This document shows, one piece after another, positions 8,160-17,856 of a DNA stretch of 64,000 bases. How positions within the stretch are numbered: position 1 is the first letter of the stretch; every line of letters starts with the position of its first letter. The stretch covers positions 2,914,001-2,978,000 of the forward strand of contig NZ_CP016808.1 in the NCBI RefSeq assembly GCF_002741035.1. Reading direction: 5' to 3'. The stretch is from Paenibacillus sp. BIHB 4019. Its GTDB lineage: Bacteria > Bacillota > Bacilli > Paenibacillales > Paenibacillaceae. The notes below the pieces were generated by a model that was given only the letters and a program-made list of their open reading frames with translations, was not told the origin of the DNA and made no database searches. The translations under genes and the position numbers were made by a program.

Positions 8160-9350
8160 TTGAATTCAAGAGACACGATCGAGCAGATGATGTTTACACC
8201 GGAGTTTAAGCAGAATCCCTACCCCGTCTATGAAAAATTACGAGCCAGCAATCCTATTTTTAAGCAGTTTTTCCCGAATGGCCATTATGGCTGGATCATA
8301 ACCAAATATGAAGACGCCGTGGAAGTGCTCAAGGACCAGCGTTTTATTAAAGATATAGCTAAAGTCAGCAGCATTGAGCAAAAGAGTGTACTAGGCAAAA
8401 ACATGCTGTTCTCGGATTTGCCGGATCATAAACGCTTACGTGGCTTTGTGCAGAAAGGCTTCACTCCCCAAATCATTGCAGGGAAGCGGGAACATATTCA
8501 GAAAATAGCCGATGAGCTTCTCGATGCGTTGGCCGCTAGTCATACTATGAATCTGATTGATGATTATGCGTTCCACCTTCCTATTATTGTCATTTGCGAA
8601 ATATTAGGTATACCTGCTGAGGATCGTGAGCAATTTCGAAGCTGGTCAAATTCCATTATCGAAGCCTCCTTTGAGGAGAGCAGCCGGGAAGCCTCTTTGC
8701 AGGCCCAAGATGAATTCGTAGCTTATCTTAAAGAGCGGTTTGACTTTGTACGGGAAAATCCTTCAGATGACTTGATCAGCCAACTGGTGGTCGCGGATGA
8801 AAGCGGGGATCAGTTAACGGAAGGAGAATTATATGGGGTGATTACCCTGCTCATTATTGCTGGTCATGAAACAACGGTCAACCTGATCGGCAATGGCGTG
8901 CTTGCCCTGCTGGAACACCCGGAGCAGCGCGAGCAGCTGATGCGGCAGCCGGAATACATTCATGGCGCTATTGAAGAGATGCTGCGCTACAACGGGCCTG
9001 TCGAATTTAGTACGGGTCGCTGGGCAAGCGAGGATCTGGAATTCAAAGGCCATATGATGAAGAAAAATGACATGGTCATCGTAGCGCTTGATTCTGCGAA
9101 CCGTGATCCCGAGCATTTTAGCGAGCCCGATGTATTCGATATATCCCGGGGCAAAAGCCAGCATCTGGCGTTTGGCAAAGGCATTCATCTCTGCCTGGGC
9201 GCGCCTCTTGCAAGGCTGGAAGGAGAAATCGCCATCAATACGCTGCTCCGGCGCTTCCCGAGGCTTGAGCTTCAGGCTAATATCTCCGATTTGGAATGGA
9301 GACCAGGGATGCTTATGCGCGGAGTTAAAGAAATTCCGCTGTCCATTTAG
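8160..9350 (+). CDS. Cytochrome P450 (CYP107-like)
   Basis: Soluble bacterial P450 of 396 residues with all landmarks: I-helix oxygen-binding AGHETT (~240), the K-helix ExxR in EEMLR (~280), and the heme-ligand loop FGKGIHLCLGAPLAR (~343) with Cys as thiolate ligand. The sequence most resembles CYP107-type enzymes of Bacilli such as YjiB and PksS. The reading frame is open from ATG 8151, but GGAAGGAG abuts that codon; TTG at 8160 has correct spacing (9). No ferredoxin or reductase gene is near, so redox partners must come from elsewhere. Substrate unknown. Confidence 0.9.
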   Translation: MNSRDTIEQMMFTPEFKQNPYPVYEKLRASNPIFKQFFPNGHYGWIITKYEDAVEVLKDQRFIKDIAKVSSIEQKSVLGKNMLFSDLPDHKRLRGFVQKGFTPQIIAGKREHIQKIADELLDALAASHTMNLIDDYAFHLPIIVICEILGIPAEDREQFRSWSNSIIEASFEESSREASLQAQDEFVAYLKERFDFVRENPSDDLISQLVVADESGDQLTEGELYGVITLLIIAGHETTVNLIGNGVLALLEHPEQREQLMRQPEYIHGAIEEMLRYNGPVEFSTGRWASEDLEFKGHMMKKNDMVIVALDSANRDPEHFSEPDVFDISRGKSQHLAFGKGIHLCLGAPLARLEGEIAINTLLRRFPRLELQANISDLEWRPGMLMRGVKEIPLSI

Positions 9351-9378
9351 AGCGGCTAACCGCATGTTATGATGTCAC

Positions 9379-9409
9379 GGCTGCCTGCGGGCAGCTTTAT
9401 TCTTTTTCC
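9379..9409 (+). terminator. Rho-independent terminator after P450
   Basis: GGCTGCC-TGC-GGGCAGC followed by TTTATTCTTTTT. Confidence 0.7.
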
Positions 9410-9547
9410 ACATGCTATAATAAAACCAAGCTGCGAGGACAAGCTAATTGGAGAATCAAGCACATAAAGCATGCTGCTGATCGGCTCTTATGGCAACTTC
9501 GAGCTTGGCAGGCTGGCAATTACTCATACAAGGGAGTGGAGACAACG

Positions 9548-9928
9548 ATGATTAGCAAGGTCGGGCAAATTATGCTGTATGTAAATAACCAAGATGCGGC
9601 AAGGGATTTTTGGACAGAGAAGGTTGGTTTTCATGTCGTTTCGGAAGAAGACAACGGTCAAGGCATGCGCTGGATTGAAATCGCTCCGGCCAAAGGTGCC
9701 GACACAACGATCATTCTCCACAATAAGGCATTCGTTGAAAAAATGTCGCCTGGTTTAAATTTGGGCACGCCTTCTTTAATGTTTTTCTCAGATCATCTCG
9801 ATCAATTACATAGCGACCTGTCTAATAAACAGATTACAGTCGGGCCATTAGTGGAAATGCCGTCCGGACGGGTATTTAACTTTGCGGATCATGAAGAAAA
9901 TTACTTCGCTGTCATGGAAAAAAAGTAA
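9548..9928 (+). CDS. VOC-family (glyoxalase-fold) protein
   Basis: The 126-residue protein begins ISKVGQIMLYVNNQDAARDFWTEKVGF and ends FADHEENYFAVMEK, typical of a vicinal-oxygen-chelate fold made of two beta-alpha-beta-beta-beta halves. This family includes glyoxalases, dioxygenases and fosfomycin/bleomycin resistance proteins; the subclass cannot be decided. The ATG at 9548 is preceded by GGAG at 6 bases. It stands alone between two terminators. Confidence 0.87.
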   Translation: MISKVGQIMLYVNNQDAARDFWTEKVGFHVVSEEDNGQGMRWIEIAPAKGADTTIILHNKAFVEKMSPGLNLGTPSLMFFSDHLDQLHSDLSNKQITVGPLVEMPSGRVFNFADHEENYFAVMEKK

Positions 9929-9963
9929 ATACGGCTCATTAGAGCTGAATCGATACCACTTAA

Positions 9964-9997
9964 GGCGGCCGACATTTACAGTCGGTCGCCTTTTTTT
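9964..9997 (+). terminator. Rho-independent terminator after VOC gene
   Basis: GGCGGCCGAC pairs with GTCGGTCGCC (one G-U pair), then seven T. Confidence 0.85.
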
Positions 9998-10135
9998 ACT
10001 TCCTTTTTTGGCACTCCCCAAAAAGTTATTGTTGTTTGGTTGTATAGACGGCTATGCCATTTGCCCTTAAGATAAAGCTATTCTATTCATGAACAGATGC
10101 ACGCTTTGAGTTTGAGCAACAATCGGGGGTGTAGG

Positions 10136-11938
10136 ATGAACGGAAATTTTAAGCTGAACCCTATGCGGGCTTCCACATTTTTACGAAAATTATCTATTAA
10201 GCATCGACTGTTAATTGCCTTCCTGATTACCTCGCTTCTGCCGGTCGTCTCCGTAGCGCTTTATTCAAACCTTAGATATGAGGCGTCCATTTCAGAAAAG
10301 CTAAGCACATCCACCCTTCAAGTGTTGTCCGAATCCGCGACGAATGCATCCAGAGAACTTGCGCAATACGAGACCCTTAGTGAATCTATTATTATAAACA
10401 GCCTGATACAAAGCGGGCTCCAGCATATGAACAGCATGACGGATTTTGAGAAATACGGCTTGCAGACCGATATTAAAGATGCGCTGGGGGAGCAAGTGTT
10501 TCGCCTAAGCAATATTTCGAATGTCGTGATTTTGACTAATGAGAGCGACATCTTTTTTGATCTGGGCTACGAATGGTATCCGAAAAACCAAATCGCTGAT
10601 TCCCTGCAAGGCATAACGGAAACGGCTGGCAACATAAAGTGGACGTATCTGCATTCCAACCGGGGCTCGGATAAAATTGCTTTGAGCCGCATTATTTTTT
10701 CCCAGGATAATCTGAATCAAACGTTAGGCTACCTCGTTATCGTCATTGATGAGAAGGTGTTCTCGCGCAATACTTTTGAGCATGTGGACCTTGGAAAAGG
10801 AGGCAGGCTCTACATTACGGATCATAGCGGCGTCGTCGTGTCCTCCGTGTCGCCTTCGATTCCCCATGGGCAGACGTATAACCAGCAAGAAGTATTTAGC
10901 ACCATGATGTCCAATGGGCCCAGCAAAACCTTTTATGCGAAAGTCGATGGGGAACGCGTACTCGTAGGCAGCGCCTATATCCGGTCAGCAGACTGGCATA
11001 TGATTGGACTGATTCCGCATTCGTATATCATTTCGGAGCTTTCTGCGATTAGAGGAAGCTTGCTGTATATTTGCTTGTTCATCCTGCTGCTAGCCGGACT
11101 GCTGGCCATGTGGATTTATCGCAGTATTAATCGGCCGATGCGCGATTTGCTCCAATATGCGACCCAAATTAAGCTGGGCAGGCTGGAAACCCGGCTCGGT
11201 CCGACACATTCCGACGAAATGGGGCGGTTATCCGAAACGATCAATCAAATGGTCGCGCGGCTCAAAATGCTGATTTATCAAGTCGAGGAGGAGCAGCAGG
11301 CGAAGCGCGAGGCAGAGCTGAAGATGCTTCAAGCTCAAATCAACCCTCACTTTCTGTTCAACACGTTAAATTCCTTGAAATGGAGCGCAATGATGAGCGG
11401 GAACGAAAATGTGGAGCAAGGGATCGCGTCTTTATCCGAGCTGCTCCATAATACGATTTTGGATACTGAAGAAATGATTACGCTGGAAAAGGAAATCGAC
11501 AACTTAATGCATTATGCCGTCATCCAGCGCATGAGATATGGCGACTCGTTTAAGCTCGCCTGCCGCATGAGCGATGACCAGCTGTATCAATGCCAAGTTC
11601 CACGCTTCATTCTTCAGCCGATTGTAGAAAATTCAATCTTGCATGCGGGCAGCGGGGAAGGCCGCAGAGTACATATTACCGTAGACGGATCGATTAACGA
11701 GGGCAGGCTGCTGCTTCAAATTTCCGATGATGGCAAAGGCTTCGATATGGCCGAGGTGCAGGAGCGGAAGCATTCCCATGACAAGCTGTCAGGGATAGGG
11801 ATGAGCAATGTTGAGGAGAGAATACGCCTACATGTAGGAAAGCAATACGGGATTGAAATTTCAAGCGAGCCAGGCCGCGGGACGCAAACGCTAATCAGCT
11901 TGCCAATGACGATGAAGGAAGGGATACAACATGTATAA
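10136..11938 (+). CDS. YesM-type sensor histidine kinase (locus 1)
   Basis: Sensor of a two-component system, 600 residues. TM1 at ~24-46, a large extracytoplasmic dCache-like region (~47-305), TM2 at ~309-331, HAMP (~332-385), then the His_kinase/HATPase pair typical of the LytS/YesM class. The phosphoacceptor region contains INPHFLFNTLN and the ATP-binding region contains QPIVENSILHA and DDGKGF. ATG at 10136 is preferred over the upstream in-frame 10097 because GGGGGTG lies just ahead. The stop overlaps the regulator start by 8 bp, so the two are co-transcribed. It most likely senses the glycan or binding-protein complex handled by the next genes. Confidence 0.93.
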   Translation: MNGNFKLNPMRASTFLRKLSIKHRLLIAFLITSLLPVVSVALYSNLRYEASISEKLSTSTLQVLSESATNASRELAQYETLSESIIINSLIQSGLQHMNSMTDFEKYGLQTDIKDALGEQVFRLSNISNVVILTNESDIFFDLGYEWYPKNQIADSLQGITETAGNIKWTYLHSNRGSDKIALSRIIFSQDNLNQTLGYLVIVIDEKVFSRNTFEHVDLGKGGRLYITDHSGVVVSSVSPSIPHGQTYNQQEVFSTMMSNGPSKTFYAKVDGERVLVGSAYIRSADWHMIGLIPHSYIISELSAIRGSLLYICLFILLLAGLLAMWIYRSINRPMRDLLQYATQIKLGRLETRLGPTHSDEMGRLSETINQMVARLKMLIYQVEEEQQAKREAELKMLQAQINPHFLFNTLNSLKWSAMMSGNENVEQGIASLSELLHNTILDTEEMITLEKEIDNLMHYAVIQRMRYGDSFKLACRMSDDQLYQCQVPRFILQPIVENSILHAGSGEGRRVHITVDGSINEGRLLLQISDDGKGFDMAEVQERKHSHDKLSGIGMSNVEERIRLHVGKQYGIEISSEPGRGTQTLISLPMTMKEGIQHV

Positions 11939-13541
11939 AGTCATTATCGTAGATGATGAGATGATCGTTCGTCATGCTGTCAAAACCATCATAAAATGGG
12001 AGGGCAGCCGTTTCGAATACGCAGGCTCTGCTTCGAGCGGGGTATCGGCGATGGAGCTCGTACGAAGATCCAATGCGGATATCGTCATTACCGATATTAA
12101 AATGGCGGAAATGGATGGCCTTAAGCTGATTAAATGCTTGCTGGCGGATGGATTTAAAGGCGAAGTTCTCGTCTTAAGCAACTATAATGATTTTGATCTC
12201 GTGCGCGAGGCGCTCAAGTTCGGAGCTTACGATTATATGCTCAAGCTTACGTTGAAGACCGAAACGTTTATGCAGACGCTTGAAGAAATGGCGGCTAAGC
12301 TGGATGCCAAACGGCGTTATTTTAAACCCCAAACAACGACTGCAGCAGAGCAGGCCGATGGCGAGCTGGCGCAGCTGTATGATTTGTTGAAAAAGCATGA
12401 TCAAGCAGAGGAGCCTCAGCTGAATGGGAATATTTTTAATCAAAAGGAAAGGCAAGCGATCTCTCGGCTACAAGGCTTATGCTGTTATACATTTACGCTA
12501 TATATGCCAGAAGGCGAGCACGCTAATTATCAAACGCTAGACTTTCATGAAACGTTAGAGAAGCTTGCCGAAGGGCTGTTCCCGAACAAGCATTTTTTAT
12601 TTGTATTTCATCCCCGCCCGAACCGTTACACCTTAATCATTTCCACTCCCTTGCTCCAAAATAACGTCGATCCTGAAGAAATAGCCCAACGTTTGATTAA
12701 ACTGTCGGAAATGTATTATGGACAAGTGATTAGCGTTACTTATGGGCAGCCAGCAACGTCATTTAAACATCTCATCGAGCAAATGAGCTTAAATAGGCAG
12801 GCCGAGGCGCTTCGCTTTTATGCGGCTTATCAAGCAGGGTGCCAGTCCAATGCCAGGCTTGCCGCAGATACGAATGAGCGGTTTCGTGAAGCAGAAGCCC
12901 AGCTGCGGGAGAGCTTGCGCGGCTCTGGCGACGGTGCGATTGAACGGTGGGTGGAACAAGCTTTTTTATTGATGGAATCCGCCGCCGAGCATGGCATACA
13001 TTCGAAATCGCTAAAACGCATAGTAGCAGGGGGCATTTGGGGGCTTTCTAATGCAGCAGCCTTGCAAATGGACACGCCTTGGAACGAGAAGGGCTGGATT
13101 GAAAAAGTCGAAGCAGCGGACTCCGATTCCAGCTTAAAGCTCATCATTAAAGAGCTTTCGAATGAAATTCTGGACTCTTTAGGACAAGGAGTGCAGCTTT
13201 CTGCATCCACTTCTTCTTTGCGCCAGGAAATACGGCAAGCGTTGGCCTACTTGAATAAACATTTTGCGGATCGCGTGTCGATTTCGGATGTAGCGTCCTA
13301 TGTGGGACTGTCTGAGCCGTATCTTTGCCAGCTGTTCAAGGCAGAAACGGGGAGCAGCATTTTGACCAGGCTCAATGAAATCCGCATGAACAGAGCCTAT
13401 GACATGCTCCTGTCTGGCAAGTATCTCGTGAAGCAGGTTGCCATCGAGGTGGGCATTCCAGATCCGTTTTATTTTAATCGCCTATTTAGAAAACGCTACG
13501 GCCATCCCCCGAAAAATGTAAAAAGCATGCCGCCCGTCTAA
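11931..13541 (+). CDS. YesN-type response regulator, REC-AraC (locus 1)
   Basis: The 536-residue DNA-binding partner of the preceding kinase. REC domain at ~1-125 (acidic pair VDDE, phospho-acceptor Asp in VITDIKM, and the conserved Lys in YMLKLTLK). A middle region of ~300 residues typical of long YesN proteins follows, then a double AraC helix-turn-helix at ~435-530 (VSISDVASYVGLSEPYLCQLF and VKQVAIEVGIPDPFYFNRLFRKRYG). Proposed to activate the binding-protein gene at 13652 and the beta-helix gene at 15484, which share upstream elements. Confidence 0.93.
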   Translation: MYKVIIVDDEMIVRHAVKTIIKWEGSRFEYAGSASSGVSAMELVRRSNADIVITDIKMAEMDGLKLIKCLLADGFKGEVLVLSNYNDFDLVREALKFGAYDYMLKLTLKTETFMQTLEEMAAKLDAKRRYFKPQTTTAAEQADGELAQLYDLLKKHDQAEEPQLNGNIFNQKERQAISRLQGLCCYTFTLYMPEGEHANYQTLDFHETLEKLAEGLFPNKHFLFVFHPRPNRYTLIISTPLLQNNVDPEEIAQRLIKLSEMYYGQVISVTYGQPATSFKHLIEQMSLNRQAEALRFYAAYQAGCQSNARLAADTNERFREAEAQLRESLRGSGDGAIERWVEQAFLLMESAAEHGIHSKSLKRIVAGGIWGLSNAAALQMDTPWNEKGWIEKVEAADSDSSLKLIIKELSNEILDSLGQGVQLSASTSSLRQEIRQALAYLNKHFADRVSISDVASYVGLSEPYLCQLFKAETGSSILTRLNEIRMNRAYDMLLSGKYLVKQVAIEVGIPDPFYFNRLFRKRYGHPPKNVKSMPPV

Positions 13542-13550
13542 TAATGAAAA

Positions 13551-13626
13551 TCTTAAAATTGTCCATACTCATCCGCTCTTTTGTTCATTTAGCGACGCTC
13601 CTTGCGAACTTATAATGAAGTTCATT
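13551..13626 (+). promoter_or_regulatory. Promoter/activator element, copy 1 (binding-protein gene)
   Basis: It contains CTTTTGTTCATTT, then CGACGCTC, and a -10 TATAAT followed by GAAG. The CGCTC-CTT word occurs twice, at 13574 and 13596, 22 bp apart (two helix turns), fitting a dimeric AraC-type activator. It is about 75% alike over ~75 bp to 15225-15300 by eye. Confidence 0.6.
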
Positions 13627-13651
13627 ACAAATGAAAGGGGTCACTAAATCA

Positions 13652-15097
13652 ATGAAAAAAAACAATGGGTTTGCTTTTGCAGCTGTAGCGATCGCCCTTA
13701 CTACGACGTTAGCCGGCTGCGGATCGGGCAACAGTCCGAGCAAAGAAGCGACACCGCCATCCTCTGCCGCCCCATCGGCTTCGGATACGGCTGCTGCATC
13801 CCCGTCTGAGGGTGCTTCGCCAGCAGGCGGCAAAACGTTTGAAAATCCAGAGCTGGACGTTGCGGTCTTCCAGGGCGGCTATGGCCGGGAATTTTGGGAT
13901 AGCGCTGCCGAGGCGTTTATGCAGGATTACCCCGGCACCAAAATCAACATTACCGCCAGCCCGAAAATCGGCGAGCTCATTCGGCCGAAAATCGTTGCGG
14001 GCAATCCGCCCGATTTTATGTACATTTCCGGAAGCGACAATACGCCGCTTGTAAATGGGCTGATTAAAGACAAAGCGCTGCTTGATTTGACGGAAGTATT
14101 CGAAGAATTGACGCCAGACGGTACCCCGCTTAAGGATAAAATTCTCGATGGCGTTCTGAATTCCCGGGCAACGTCCCCGTATGATGATGGCAAAGTGTAT
14201 TTGGCTCCTTATAACTTTGGCGTCATGGGCCTGTGGTATAACAAAGCGCTGTTTGAGTCAAAAGGAATTACGCCGCCTAAAACATGGGATGATTTCTTTG
14301 CGGCAAATGCGGCGGCTAAAGCGAACGGACGCGCTTTATTTACGTACCAAGGCATTTATCCAGGCTACCTGGAGGAAATGATCGTTCCTGCCATTTATGC
14401 AGCAGGCGGCACGGAAGCGCTGAACCAATTTTTCGACTATGATCCTGAGTTTTGGAAAAGCGACACATATAAGCAGGTATGGGGCCTCATGGAGAAAATC
14501 GCAACCGAAGACAATGCTTTGATGACGGGCACCGTTGCGCTTAATCATACGCAATCGCAGACGGCGTTCCTTCAAGGCAAAGCGATGTTTATTCCAAACG
14601 GCAGCTGGTTTGAGGATGAAATGAAGGATGCGCCGCGCGAGGAAGGGTTCAGCTTCGGTTATTTAGGCGTTCCTTCATTTGGAGCAGACAAACCGGTATC
14701 CGCCCTGACGAATGTGGAAACGGTAGTCATTCCCGCGAAAGCTAAAAACCCAGAGCTTGCCAAAGAGTTCCTCAAGTACTTGTACACGGATAAGATCGTT
14801 CAGCTCAATGGCGACAAGGCCAAAGCGGTTATGGCGGTTAAAGGCGCGCCGGATCTCGTTAAATCGTATATTACGGAGACAACCTACAACGTTTATAAGG
14901 CGGCGGATGATGGCATGCTTGCGGTCAATGGCGCCTTTAAGCCGGTCGCCAAAGGCAGCAAATTCAACCCAAGCGATGAAGTTTATAAGCCATTCTCCTC
15001 GATTATGAGCAAGCAGATGACCTTGGATGAATATGCTGCCAAGCTGTATAAAGTGTATTCGGAAATCCAGAAGGAGCTTGAGGCTGCTGGAGCATAA
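13652..15097 (+). CDS. Sugar ABC transporter substrate-binding lipoprotein, NgcE-like
   Basis: Extracellular family-1 solute-binding protein of 481 residues. Lipoprotein signal: MKKN start, hydrophobic core, lipobox LAGC; a Ser/Ala/Pro-rich linker follows to ~65. The mature start ELDVAVFQGGYGREFW and the GNPPD segment resemble NgcE, the binding protein for N-acetylglucosamine/chitobiose in Streptomyces, though the true ligand is unknown. ATG 13652 has AAAGGGG ahead. It is separated from its two permease genes by the beta-helix gene. No ATPase gene is present. Confidence 0.9.
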   Translation: MKKNNGFAFAAVAIALTTTLAGCGSGNSPSKEATPPSSAAPSASDTAAASPSEGASPAGGKTFENPELDVAVFQGGYGREFWDSAAEAFMQDYPGTKINITASPKIGELIRPKIVAGNPPDFMYISGSDNTPLVNGLIKDKALLDLTEVFEELTPDGTPLKDKILDGVLNSRATSPYDDGKVYLAPYNFGVMGLWYNKALFESKGITPPKTWDDFFAANAAAKANGRALFTYQGIYPGYLEEMIVPAIYAAGGTEALNQFFDYDPEFWKSDTYKQVWGLMEKIATEDNALMTGTVALNHTQSQTAFLQGKAMFIPNGSWFEDEMKDAPREEGFSFGYLGVPSFGADKPVSALTNVETVVIPAKAKNPELAKEFLKYLYTDKIVQLNGDKAKAVMAVKGAPDLVKSYITETTYNVYKAADDGMLAVNGAFKPVAKGSKFNPSDEVYKPFSSIMSKQMTLDEYAAKLYKVYSEIQKELEAAGA

Positions 15098-15127
15098 CGG
15101 GCGGCAGGCAGCATGCGGGCGGCATGC

Positions 15128-15167
15128 AGGATGAGATGAGGTATGACCTCAGGCTCATCCTTTTTTA
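15128..15167 (+). terminator. Rho-independent terminator after the binding-protein gene
   Basis: AGGATGAG pairs with CTCATCCT, an inner GAGGT/ACCTC stem lies between them, and a T-run follows. The binding-protein transcript probably ends here. Confidence 0.75.
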
Positions 15168-15224
15168 TGCCTCATAATTCATAAACCTGAAGGATTTTAT
15201 GATTTCCTGCATTTTTCAATGAAC

Positions 15225-15300
15225 ACCTAAAAATCCTCTATATTAATCTGCCTTTTTGTTCATTTGGTTAACGCTCTTATGAATTTATACTGAAGCTCAG
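15225..15300 (+). promoter_or_regulatory. Promoter/activator element, copy 2 (beta-helix gene)
   Basis: Near-copy of 13551-13626: TTTTTGTTCATTT, AACGCTCTTA, then TATACTGAAG. The -10 is TATACT. Together with the terminator upstream this indicates independent but co-regulated transcription, with a leader of about 185 nt. Confidence 0.6.
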
Positions 15301-15322
15301 CTGGCAAACCCAGCTGGCAAAC
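15298..15322 (+). repeat. 12-bp direct repeat in the leader of the beta-helix gene
   Basis: CAGCTGGCAAAC at 15298-15309 and again at 15311-15322. It lies just after the predicted promoter; function unknown. Confidence 0.55.
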
Positions 15323-15483
15323 AGCTTGTGCTCCAAATGATGTGGCTTCGCCGTCTCATTCAAAGATCGACAGATTTTCGATTGGAGAGGGGCTGATTAG
15401 CATGTAGCGATATTCGGGATCAAAAGGCAATCCACTGCTCAGCTTTGCGTCTGAATCAAATACATGTGGGAGGAAGCAATAGA

Positions 15484-17622
15484 ATGAAAAAACGCATGTC
15501 AGGTATATTGGTATTGCTGATTTTATGTTCCTCTATTTTCATGATTGGGCCGGTGGCGGTAAGTGCAGCGAATACAACGTATTATATTGATTCCGCTGGT
15601 GGGAATGATGCGAATAATGGCACCTCGACCACTACTGCTTGGAAAACGTTAACGAAAGTGAACGCGACGACGTTCCAGCCTGGTGACCAAATTTTGTTTA
15701 AATCGGGCGGGATATGGAACGGCCAGCTGTGGCCTAAGGGCTCAGGAGCAGCAGGGTCTCCTATCAAAATCGATAAATATGGCGGAACCGCAAAGCCGAT
15801 TATTAACGGCGGCGGAACGCAGAGAGATTATCAAGCGACAGGCGCCGTCATGCTGCGCAACCAGCAGTATTGGGAAATCAGCAATCTTGAAGTGACGAAT
15901 GACGACAACTTTAACGTAGATTTGGTAACGACTACTTATGCAAACAGCAAGCCTACCAACATAAGAGACGGCATTCTGGTTGTGCTGGATACGAATCAAG
16001 TGGCGGCAGGCGGCGACACGATCATGGATCATATTTATATTCATGATAATTATGTGCATGATGTCGATAGTCCGAACGAATGGCCGAACCAATATGGCAA
16101 CGCCTCGTTCAATGGCGGCATTATGTTTTATGTCATTGGCGCTTTAAAGGCCAACATGACGTTCAATGATGTCAGAATTGAAAACAACACCATCGAGAAG
16201 GTCGATCTGCTCGCCATTGCCAATTTCAATTACACGACGACAACGGCTTTCCAAGATGAAATCGAACCGTATAACTTGTGGCAAACGAATATTTATATCG
16301 GGCACAACTACATGCGCAATATAGGCCAAGGCGCGATTGATGTATGTGATGCGAAGGGTGCCATAATCGAATACAACGTCGTAGATGGCTGGTCCAAGCG
16401 CTATAATGCGGAAAGCGCAGGCATTTATCCGTGGAAATCCCAAAATGTAACATTCCAAAACAACGAGGTTTACGGCGGGCCGACGACGACGGGGGCGAAT
16501 AACGGAGATGGAACCGCCTTTGATTTTGATTCGCCCAACAGCAATATCGTCTATCAATTCAACTATACCCATAACAATCCGATGGGATGGATGTCCTATC
16601 TGGGCCGAAGCAGCAATAATATTGCCAGATACAACATCAGTGACGATAACGCTGCCTATTTAATCAAGTTTGGCTGGTTCGACGTCGATAGCTCGGCTAC
16701 GTATTTCCTGAACAACGTCTTTATTTATAACGGCGGCGTAACGAAATTCACGAATTCCAACGCTAACCTTGCTTCTACTTATTTCAAAAGTGTGCCGTAT
16801 TATTTTTACAATAACGTTTTTTATGACAAAAACACCCCTTCCTCCAGCTTTTGGCCGAGCAGCTCCGGCAGCTATGGAACGGCTGTATTTAGAAACAATG
16901 CGTTTTATGTAACTACCGGCAGCCATGCGGCTGGCGAACCGAATGATCCGGCGAAGGTGATTGCGCCGCCTCAAATGGTTAACCCGGGGCAAGCGCCGAC
17001 TTTAGGAGCCAATGGCTTTACAAGCGGCGCTACCGTATGGGATGGCTACAAGCTGCAAGCCACTTCTCCGCTCATAAATGCCGGTTATAATGTTCCGCAA
17101 TTAGGAACGACCGACTTTTATGGAAATGCCTTATTTAATGGGGCGGCTCCGGATATTGGCGCTTTTGAATCGACCGTCACAGGCGGCGGAGGCGGTGGAC
17201 CGACATCGGTCACGGTAGGTGGAACCGTAACAGCGAGCTCCACAAGCAGCCCGTCAGGAGAAGAGAAGGAGAAAGCCTTTGATGCGAATATTTCGACCAA
17301 ATGGCTCATTACAACCGGAACAGGCTGGATTCAGTACAAATTTGTAACCGGTGTCTCTCATATCGTGACCTCATATGCGATAACGTCCGCTAACGATGTG
17401 CCGGCGAGGGACCCGAAAAACTGGACGCTGCAAGGCTCGAACGACGGAACGAGCTGGACGACATTGGATACGCGCACGAATGAAGCATTTGCCACCCGTT
17501 TCTTGACCAACACGTATACGTTCAGCAATTCAACTGCTTACTCGTATTATCGCTTGAATGTAACGGCAAATAGCGGCGGTGCAGCACAGCTGCAGCTCGC
17601 TGAGATTGGTTTGTTTACGTAA
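15484..17622 (+). CDS. Secreted right-handed beta-helix protein with C-terminal F5/8 type C domain
   Basis: The 712-residue protein has an N-terminal signal peptide (KKR, hydrophobic core, cleavage after SAA/SAAN). The mature protein opens with TYYIDSAGGNDANNGTST, a signature of right-handed parallel beta-helix polysaccharide-active proteins, and continues in Asn-rich rungs to ~570. A Gly-rich hinge (TGGGGGG) leads to a discoidin/F5/8C carbohydrate-binding domain (~590-712: FDANISTKW, NWTLQGSNDG, YYRLNVTAN). It is likely a polysaccharide lyase or glycosidase bound to its substrate; family not assigned. GGGAGGAAG precedes ATG 15484. It is encoded between the binding-protein and permease genes, so it probably makes the imported oligosaccharide. 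Confidence 0.85.
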   Translation: MKKRMSGILVLLILCSSIFMIGPVAVSAANTTYYIDSAGGNDANNGTSTTTAWKTLTKVNATTFQPGDQILFKSGGIWNGQLWPKGSGAAGSPIKIDKYGGTAKPIINGGGTQRDYQATGAVMLRNQQYWEISNLEVTNDDNFNVDLVTTTYANSKPTNIRDGILVVLDTNQVAAGGDTIMDHIYIHDNYVHDVDSPNEWPNQYGNASFNGGIMFYVIGALKANMTFNDVRIENNTIEKVDLLAIANFNYTTTTAFQDEIEPYNLWQTNIYIGHNYMRNIGQGAIDVCDAKGAIIEYNVVDGWSKRYNAESAGIYPWKSQNVTFQNNEVYGGPTTTGANNGDGTAFDFDSPNSNIVYQFNYTHNNPMGWMSYLGRSSNNIARYNISDDNAAYLIKFGWFDVDSSATYFLNNVFIYNGGVTKFTNSNANLASTYFKSVPYYFYNNVFYDKNTPSSSFWPSSSGSYGTAVFRNNAFYVTTGSHAAGEPNDPAKVIAPPQMVNPGQAPTLGANGFTSGATVWDGYKLQATSPLINAGYNVPQLGTTDFYGNALFNGAAPDIGAFESTVTGGGGGGPTSVTVGGTVTASSTSSPSGEEKEKAFDANISTKWLITTGTGWIQYKFVTGVSHIVTSYAITSANDVPARDPKNWTLQGSNDGTSWTTLDTRTNEAFATRFLTNTYTFSNSTAYSYYRLNVTANSGGAAQLQLAEIGLFT

Positions 17623-17856
17623 AAAGGAAGGCAGGGGCCGCCGTTTATCGTTCAAATATAGGAAAGGATATGATTTTCCCATCCATTCTCTATATTTCTC
17701 GGAATGAAACGAGCTGCGCCGCCAAAGGACGGCGACAGCCGTTTCACCTTAGCACGGCGGCTCCTGCAAATCAATAATAAGCCCATAGTAGACCATTGTG
17801 CTGCAATAGCAAAAGGACAGCAAGCATGAGCGCAGCACGTGCAGCAGGGGGAAGGA

